A stretch of DNA of 12,363 nucleotides, from contig DCDL01000024.1 of NCBI GenBank assembly GCA_002316385.1, positions 332,647 to 345,009 on the forward strand, in the 5' to 3' direction. The first letter of the stretch is position 1. Each line of letters opens with the position of its first letter. Positions 7,541 to 12,363 of this stretch are shown here, piece after piece. Position numbers and translations under genes: made by a program. This DNA comes from Clostridium sp. UBA1056. Lineage in GTDB: Bacteria; Bacillota; Clostridia; Clostridiales; Clostridiaceae. The notes under the pieces were generated by a model. The model was not told where the DNA came from and searched no databases. It worked only from the letters and a program-made list of their open reading frames with translations.

Positions 7541-10500
7541 TTAGATTTTATATAAAAGATTCCTCTTAGATTCCTTGCCATTTCTTTTAATTATCTTAAT
7601 ACCTTGAAATCTATCATAATTTTTCCTGATTCCCTCATTTAGACTAATATCTATTTTTTCATTAGCTACATATCCAACTATTTCATCATATTCAATAAGC
7701 TCTTCTATTTGCCTTTTTAACTTATCACTTCTTTTTCTGGCAGTGGCCCTTTCCTTTGCACTATATTCCTGTGAATTACTTACTAATTCTAGTCTACTTA
7801 GCTCATCTTCATATTTTCTCTGCATGGTATGAACATATTCTGTCCTTAATCTAGCCACCGTAGCACTATCATATCTATGGACATATATTAAAGCCTTAAA
7901 TCCTTCATTCTTACCTGAATCGAATAACCAATAGATAGGTTTCTTAGCATACATCTTTATATGATCTTTGTAGAATTCTTTAAAGAGATATCTTCTTATA
8001 CTTTGCTTTGAAGTTTCGCCATCTTTTCTTCCTAAAGTATCAGCTATAAAATTAAGATTTTCTTCTAGTGTATCTTCTCCATAGACTACAGTCACAAACT
8101 GAACAAATTTAGTCATTATATCTTCTGAAAAATATTCTTCTTCTGTTATAAGTATTATATTATCACTCTTAGGCATAAAATTTGAATCTATCCATTGATC
8201 AACAATTACTTTTTCCATATTATCTTTTTCAACTTTTTTAACTTTATTATTTTTAAAATCCCACTTATCTTCAAAGCATCCTCCACCATATATTAATCCC
8301 TCAACGTCTAGTGAATACCTACCCATAATACATCCTACCGCAAAGGATATGAGAGATTTTACTTCTCTTTCTACATCAGCTCTTCTTAATGTGATATCCT
8401 TGTAAGACAGTTCTGGACTCAATTCCTCATTTAATCCATAAACATCTATAAAAATTTTATTTAGCTTTTCTTCGTTACTTTTAAGTTTCTCTATAATTTT
8501 AATATTATCTTTTTCTAAAAGGTTAAACGTAGACTCTATTGTTACATCCTTAAAATTATTTTTCCTTGCCCCTCTCAACAATGGGTGAACCTTAAAGTTC
8601 CATGATATCTCAAAGTTATTCCACTCTTCTTCACTAATGTCTATATTTTCTTCTACAATGTTATCCACTACAGATCTAATTTCTTTTTTAAATATATCTT
8701 CATGTACCGGAATATTCTTTAGGTCACCTACTTGTATATTATAAGTAGGATTCATTATATCTAGAAACATATTTGCAACCTTACTACATAATAATGCCAA
8801 TATTACTTTTTCTATAGATTTATCATTAAAAAATATAGAAGAGCCAGCAACATCAAATATAAATCCCTTTGGAGAATATCTCACTCCCATATCTTCAGAA
8901 ATAAAAGTATAAGTAAGGCCGCTTCTAAAATAAAATTCCTCATTCTTTATAGTTCTACTATATGATTTATATAGTTTTGCTGCATAATCCTTTACCTCAG
9001 CACCATTATTTTCCCAATTAATTATAAATCTATTGTTTCCAAACCATTTTCTAAACTCTCCACCCTTATTATATGGGAACCACTTTTTTTTACTTGCTAA
9101 AGCTTCCTCACTATCTGCAGCTGTAAAATTGATTTCATTTATATTAACCTCATACCATTCTCTTAAAAACCGTTTATTATCAGATGTAGCCATTCCTTGT
9201 CTAGGCTTCGCAATATCTTCGAATCTACCTAGGGTATAAAATAAATTTAATATATTGTCATTTATCCAATAAGCAATAGGTTTTGTTGGAATTGTCATAA
9301 GTTTTTTTAGCCATATATCATAAGTTCTGTGTTTATCAATGCCATTACAAACTGACTTTATTTTCATTTCTTTTTCTATAGCAGTTGTATCCTTGGTTAC
9401 ATCTATAATTCTAGTTCTATATTTAGGAATTTCACTATTTTGATTTATAAAAGCAACATTTTGTACTATGGTTCCAACATTATCTTCAAATACCCTAGCT
9501 CCTAAATGAATCATACTTATAAAAGTACTTTCTTCTAAAATTTTTGTTCTAAGCTCTAGAAAACTACTTAAAAACATCCATGAATGTTGATTTACCATAG
9601 CATAAATTCCATCTTTTTTTAGATAATTCTTACATACCTCCATATACACAGAGAATAGATCATGCTTAGACAAAGGATATTTATTAGCTAAATATTTAGC
9701 AATGGTATCATTAGCACCTCTAAGCCCCATATAAGGTGGATTAGTAATACAAACTTCATATTTATTACTCATTATTTTTCCCTGATTTATAAGCTTAGGT
9801 AATTTATTTAAAATTACCTGTCTATAATCACTAAATACTAAATTATTTTCTTCATTTATTTCTTTCAATCTTTCTTCTAAAACTTGAAAGTTAACTTCCT
9901 CAACTCTTAATATTGATCCATACTCTCTACCATCTCTAAAAGTATTTACTAGATAAGATAAATCTCCCCTTAATTCTTCATTTCCCTTTGCGAAGTACTC
10001 TATAATTTCATAGGTAATACCATTACTTTCTTCTATGGCTTCTATATTAAGCTTCAAAGGTCTCTTTTCAACCTCTCTAAAAAATCTTCTATTATAAGAT
10101 CTAGCCTTCATGACAAGGGCAAAAGTACCAATTTGAGTTGCTCTTGAATCGATGTCTAATCCAAAAATATTATTTTCTAATATTTTTCTTGGAATCTCCC
10201 TTTCTGGATATGCCGCAGATTTATAAATTTTATGAAGCACATCAAAAGTATATAGTAATATGTGACCTGATCCCATACATGGGTCAAGAATTTTTATATC
10301 TTCAGGATATAAATTTTTTCTATTTAATCTAATGCTATCTAAAAGCTCATTTATTTCTGATTCTTGAATACTTTCTGGCAAATAGTATTCCAATTCTTTC
10401 TTTAAATTTTCATCTTCATGTCCTTGAATCCACATAGTTCCTAGAGAGTTCTCTACTAGGTATTTCACTATCCACTTAGGAGTGAATAGCTGAGTAGCTG

Positions 10501-11233
10501 CCGGAATATTTTCTTTAGTAATTTTTATATTTTTCTTTAAATCATTAAAAACCCTATCCTTTTTTTCAGATATATAGTACTGGTACATCCATCCTATAAT
10601 CTCTACTTCTTGTTTCCAATCTCTTTCATCTATGTCATTGCACATTCTTCTCAATATAGATCCTTCTTCCAAAAGATTATCTGGAAACAACAATTCTGTA
10701 TAGTCTTCTATTTTTTCAAATAGACTAGGAATAATATTCCCTAATTCATTACATTGTCTTATTATAATATATTTATATAATCTTTCTCTATCAGCATTTC
10801 TACCGCTATCTAATAAATTATAGACTAAGTCAGAATCTAGTTTTAGCTCTCTTATAACTTCACCAACTCTAGATATAATATCAGGCTCTCTCTTACCTGG
10901 TATCTCTGAAGACATAATTCTTATTCCAATAGGAAGATAATCATTCACTTCCATATACCTTAAAGCTATAAATCTATTAAACCAAGTATATGCCACATCT
11001 TCTACAACTTCATCTAAAGATTTACTTTCTATTTCCTTTATTAGCGCTTTTCTATGGGTAGGTAAAATATTGAATACTTCTTCTCCTCCAACTACTTTAA
11101 ATCCACCTTCAACTTCTTCTATATCTTTAATCCTATTGTCTTCAATACCAATTTTATATGCTCTATCTTTTACTCTTTCAATCAGATTATTTCTTGACCA
11201 TATTGCAAAAGCCTTAACCTTATTCTTATCCAT
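7541..11233 (-). CDS. pglX: PglX-type adenine-specific DNA methyltransferase (BREX type 1), solitary
   Basis: An N6-adenine DNA methyltransferase of 1230 residues, the normal full length of BREX-1 PglX. The N-terminus (KAFAIWSRNNLIERVKDRAY, 7-26) is typical of the family. ATQLFTPKWIVKYLVENSLG (246-265) precedes SAM-binding motif I, LDPCMGSGHIL (316-326). The catalytic motif IV is NPPY at 498-501. PTYNIQVGDLKNIPV (829-843) lies at the end of the target-recognition part. The C-terminal block KKPIYWLFDSGKNEGF with VHRYDSATVARLRTEYV (about 1097-1134) is highly characteristic of PglX. I see no PD-(D/E)XK nuclease motif. In BREX, PglX marks self DNA at a short non-palindromic site and is needed for phage exclusion together with BrxA, BrxB, BrxC, PglZ and BrxL, none of which is in this window. 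The ATG follows AAGGAG by ten bases. An A8 run occurs at 9084-9091 (Lys715-717). Confidence 0.93.
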   Translation of the reverse strand: MDKNKVKAFAIWSRNNLIERVKDRAYKIGIEDNRIKDIEEVEGGFKVVGGEEVFNILPTHRKALIKEIESKSLDEVVEDVAYTWFNRFIALRYMEVNDYLPIGIRIMSSEIPGKREPDIISRVGEVIRELKLDSDLVYNLLDSGRNADRERLYKYIIIRQCNELGNIIPSLFEKIEDYTELLFPDNLLEEGSILRRMCNDIDERDWKQEVEIIGWMYQYYISEKKDRVFNDLKKNIKITKENIPAATQLFTPKWIVKYLVENSLGTMWIQGHEDENLKKELEYYLPESIQESEINELLDSIRLNRKNLYPEDIKILDPCMGSGHILLYTFDVLHKIYKSAAYPEREIPRKILENNIFGLDIDSRATQIGTFALVMKARSYNRRFFREVEKRPLKLNIEAIEESNGITYEIIEYFAKGNEELRGDLSYLVNTFRDGREYGSILRVEEVNFQVLEERLKEINEENNLVFSDYRQVILNKLPKLINQGKIMSNKYEVCITNPPYMGLRGANDTIAKYLANKYPLSKHDLFSVYMEVCKNYLKKDGIYAMVNQHSWMFLSSFLELRTKILEESTFISMIHLGARVFEDNVGTIVQNVAFINQNSEIPKYRTRIIDVTKDTTAIEKEMKIKSVCNGIDKHRTYDIWLKKLMTIPTKPIAYWINDNILNLFYTLGRFEDIAKPRQGMATSDNKRFLREWYEVNINEINFTAADSEEALASKKKWFPYNKGGEFRKWFGNNRFIINWENNGAEVKDYAAKLYKSYSRTIKNEEFYFRSGLTYTFISEDMGVRYSPKGFIFDVAGSSIFFNDKSIEKVILALLCSKVANMFLDIMNPTYNIQVGDLKNIPVHEDIFKKEIRSVVDNIVEENIDISEEEWNNFEISWNFKVHPLLRGARKNNFKDVTIESTFNLLEKDNIKIIEKLKSNEEKLNKIFIDVYGLNEELSPELSYKDITLRRADVEREVKSLISFAVGCIMGRYSLDVEGLIYGGGCFEDKWDFKNNKVKKVEKDNMEKVIVDQWIDSNFMPKSDNIILITEEEYFSEDIMTKFVQFVTVVYGEDTLEENLNFIADTLGRKDGETSKQSIRRYLFKEFYKDHIKMYAKKPIYWLFDSGKNEGFKALIYVHRYDSATVARLRTEYVHTMQRKYEDELSRLELVSNSQEYSAKERATARKRSDKLKRQIEELIEYDEIVGYVANEKIDISLNEGIRKNYDRFQGIKIIKRNGKESKRNLLYKI

Positions 11234-11277
11234 AATTTAATTGCTCCTTATACACTATGTAAAAATTTAATAGCTTT

Positions 11278-11306
11278 ATTATACCATAGGTAAAATTCTT
11301 TATTAA
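11278..11306 (-). promoter_or_regulatory. Likely promoter of pglX (extended -10)
   Basis: On the minus strand there is a perfect TATAAT (plus 11278-11283) preceded by TGG, giving the extended -10 form TGnTATAAT. A TTAATA -35-like hexamer lies 17 bases further upstream (11301-11306). It is 45 bases before the pglX start and downstream of the terminator of the preceding small gene, so pglX has its own transcription start. Confidence 0.55.
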
Positions 11307-11380
11307 AAATTTATGTAATTTAATTACTTATAAACTATACTATTTTATTTTTACATTTAAAAATATTGTAATAAAAATTT

Positions 11381-11416
11381 AAAGCTTTCATTCAAAATTA
11401 ATTGAACGAAAGCTTT
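11381..11416 (-). terminator. Terminator of the 65-residue protein gene
   Basis: AAAGCTTTC (11381-11389) pairs with GAAAGCTTT (11408-11416). After one mismatch, TTCAA pairs with TTGAA around an AATTAA loop. The minus strand continues AAATTTTTATT. It begins 20 bases after the stop of the small gene and isolates it from pglX. The flanks are also T-rich on the plus strand. Confidence 0.8.
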
Positions 11417-11436
11417 TATAAATAAAATATTTGATT

Positions 11437-11634
11437 TTAATAACCATTCTTCTTTGCTACAATACCACTATCATTCGTACCTGGCTCTTCTATAGTTGTA
11501 TTGAAGCTGCTTTGAGCATATTGTCCTTGAGATTTACTACCGTTACGAAGATAGTTTTCTTTTGTATATTTTCTTTTATCATCTTCGCGTTGTTTAACCT
11601 CATATTGCTGCTCTCTTATTAGTTTATGATCCAT
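11437..11634 (-). CDS. Small hydrophilic protein, unknown function
   Basis: I do not recognise the family. The 65-residue protein starts at the ATG 11632-11634, where AAAGGAGGG lies six bases upstream. An upstream in-frame ATG (11662-11664) has no ribosome site and lies inside a leader hairpin. Residues 1-30 are highly charged and probably helical (KLIREQQYEVKQREDDKRKY). Residues 31-65 are Gly/Ser/Asn/Gln-rich and probably disordered (NGSKSQGQYAQSSFNTT). No membrane segment, signal peptide or cysteine is present. The Gln/Gly/Ser-rich middle faintly recalls gamma-type small acid-soluble spore proteins, but the match is too weak to assign. The gene has its own SD, leader hairpin and terminator, which argues that it is real and regulated. 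It lies upstream of pglX but in a separate transcript. Confidence 0.65.
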   Translation of the reverse strand: MDHKLIREQQYEVKQREDDKRKYTKENYLRNGSKSQGQYAQSSFNTTIEEPGTNDSGIVAKKNGY

Positions 11635-11645
11635 ATTTATCCCTC

Positions 11646-11682
11646 CTTTAACACATCTATTCATATTTATTATGTGTTAAAG
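11646..11682 (-). promoter_or_regulatory. 11-bp inverted repeat in the leader of the 65-residue gene
   Basis: CTTTAACACAT (11646-11656) and ATGTGTTAAAG (11672-11682) are perfect inverted repeats 15 bases apart. In the minus-strand mRNA, the 3' arm ends in AAAG, which is the first part of the AAAGGAGGG ribosome site, so folding would partly mask it. It may instead be a protein-binding operator in DNA. A TATACT -10-like hexamer lies just upstream (about 11690-11695), without a clear -35. Confidence 0.5.
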
Positions 11683-11760
11683 TTTCTTTAGTATACTGTA
11701 AAAACAAACTACTCTTTACTTTAAATTCAACTATAAATTTAGTATATAGTATAATTTTCC

Positions 11761-12178
11761 TTAATCTATTAATTTTCTTGAAATACTAATACTCCTTGGA
11801 ATATTAGGCAAATTATCTGCATCAAACAACTCTGCCCATACAATCCAACTCCATCAACTTCTATTTCATAAGCATCATATTCTACTTTGAATCCTACCAT
11901 AAGAAAGTTAAGAAAAGGTCATGACTGATTTCTAAAATAATTTATATTCTTAACTTTTATGCAACTTATTCCATTACCTCTCTCTGCACATTGTCTAAAG
12001 TTTCACTCGGTTCCAAAAATCCTGTTAAAACACTATAAAAACTATGTTTTGATTGAGCACTACTAACAATAGGTAACTTTACTTCCTTAACTATAGCAAC
12101 TATTATAGCCGGACTTATTCTAGGATACCTAATAAATCCACATTGAGGACATATCTTACCATACTCATTACTTTTTCC
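11761..12178 (-). pseudogene. nudC: Relic of nudC, NADH/NAD+ pyrophosphatase (Nudix)
   Basis: Three reading frames together spell the C-terminal half of NudC, which hydrolyses NAD(H) and can remove NAD caps from RNA. The first frame (12178-11969) gives KICPQCGFIRYPRISPAIIV, the second zinc CxxC followed by the conserved RYPRISPA. It then gives SFYSVLTGFLEPSETL and QREVME, a Nudix box with Gly-to-Ser change and one residue missing, and ends in TAA. A second frame (from 11966) gives CIKVKNINYFRNQS, then TGA at 11919-11921 exactly where NudC has Trp in its SQPWPFPxS signature, then PFLNFLMVGFKVEYD and EIEVDGV. A third frame (11838-11761) gives WAELFDADNLPNIPRSIS and then KLID. The N-terminal ~130 residues and first zinc cysteine pair are missing. 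At least two frameshifts and two stops make it non-functional. Confidence 0.85.
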
Positions 12179-12218
12179 TTCTTATATCACATATAATATC
12201 TATACTTACTTTAATATA

Positions 12219-12260
12219 TTTTATTTAAAAACTATACTGTTCTATAGTTTTTAAATAAAA
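12219..12260. repeat. Perfect 18-bp AT-rich palindrome with 6-base loop
   Basis: TTTTATTTAAAAACTATA (12219-12236) and its exact complement (12243-12260) flank CTGTTC. It abuts the tRNA terminator stem on one side and the truncated nudC end on the other. It could act as a second terminator for read-through from the tRNA gene, extrude as a cruciform, or mark the scar of a rearrangement or small mobile repeat. No second copy is seen in the window. Confidence 0.7.
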
Positions 12261-12294
12261 AGCTCGCAATACTTTTATTCGTATTACGAGCTTT
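12259..12294 (-). terminator. Terminator of the tRNA-Lys transcript
   Basis: AAAGCTCG, one mismatch, then AATAC (12259-12272) pairs with GTATT, one mismatch, then CGAGCTTT (12281-12294). The minus strand continues TTTATTT. The stem begins immediately after, and overlaps by one base, the encoded CCA end of the tRNA. Confidence 0.8.
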
Positions 12295-12363
12295 GGTGCG
12301 CCATCAGGGGTTCGAACCCTGGACCCCCTGATTAAGAGTCAGGTGCTCTACCAACTGAGCTAA
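12294..12363 (-). tRNA. tRNA-Lys (anticodon CTT), cut by the window end
   Basis: Read on the minus strand, it shows a D arm GCTC-AGTTGGTA-GAGC and an anticodon arm CCTGA-CTCTTAA-TCAGG with anticodon CTT. The T arm is CAGGG-TTCGAAC-CCCTG, followed by the 3' acceptor strand ATGGCGC, discriminator A and an encoded CCA. About six bases of the 5' acceptor strand lie beyond the window. CTT decodes AAG lysine codons. Confidence 0.95.

Noticed and set aside
9033..9239. Plus-strand ORFs inside pglX and gltX regions, and other antisense ORFs
   Set aside because: They lie wholly inside well-supported genes on the opposite strand, lack ribosome sites, and have no recognisable motifs.
11635..11664. Longer start for the 65-residue protein (75 residues from the upstream ATG)
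   Set aside because: The extra codons translate the leader hairpin and the ribosome site itself (GGI from GGAGGGATA). The downstream ATG has ideal SD spacing.
12294..12320. tRNA-Lys 3' end as an attachment site (attL/attR)
   Set aside because: I looked for a second copy of the GGTTCGAACCC/ATGGCGC segment elsewhere in the window and found none. There is also no integrase gene.

Overview
The window is AT-rich DNA from a low-GC Firmicute, most likely Clostridium sensu lato. The evidence is strong AGGAGG-type ribosome binding sites, A/T-rich codon use, a long clostridial-type glutamyl-tRNA synthetase, a TSCPD protein, and compact genes separated by hairpin terminators. I cannot name the species from the sequence alone.

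Bases 1-6777 are ordinary chromosome. A 57-residue single-pass membrane peptide (-) is divergent from a PlsC-type acyltransferase (+). Then come a small four-cysteine TSCPD protein (+), an unusual chemotaxis receptor with its sensor-like domain at the C-terminus (-), and a short-chain dehydrogenase (-). A 443-base gap holds several nested stem-loops directly upstream of a 3-methyladenine DNA glycosylase (+). That gene converges on glutamyl-tRNA synthetase (-) across a bidirectional terminator. Two convergent gene pairs (TSCPD/MCP and glycosylase/gltX) are separated by well-formed hairpin terminators.

Bases 6778-12363 look like an accessory or decaying segment beside a tRNA-Lys(CTT) gene. On the minus strand, reading away from the tRNA, the order is: tRNA-Lys with encoded CCA; its terminator; a perfect 18-bp palindrome; a truncated, frameshifted relic of nudC (NADH/NAD+ pyrophosphatase); a 65-residue hydrophilic protein whose leader has an 11-bp hairpin abutting its Shine-Dalgarno sequence; a full-length PglX-type adenine methyltransferase; and a broken gene that keeps a perfect SD and ATG but is closed by in-frame stops.

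The main biological point is the PglX protein. In BREX phage defence, PglX works with BrxA, BrxB, BrxC, PglZ and BrxL. None of these is visible here: flanking genes are housekeeping genes, small genes or pseudogenes. It is therefore a solitary PglX, either an orphan methyltransferase, the survivor of a decayed cassette, or the core of a minimal system. The broken gene directly downstream may be a lost partner. I found no CRISPR array, no transposase and no complete new multi-gene system.
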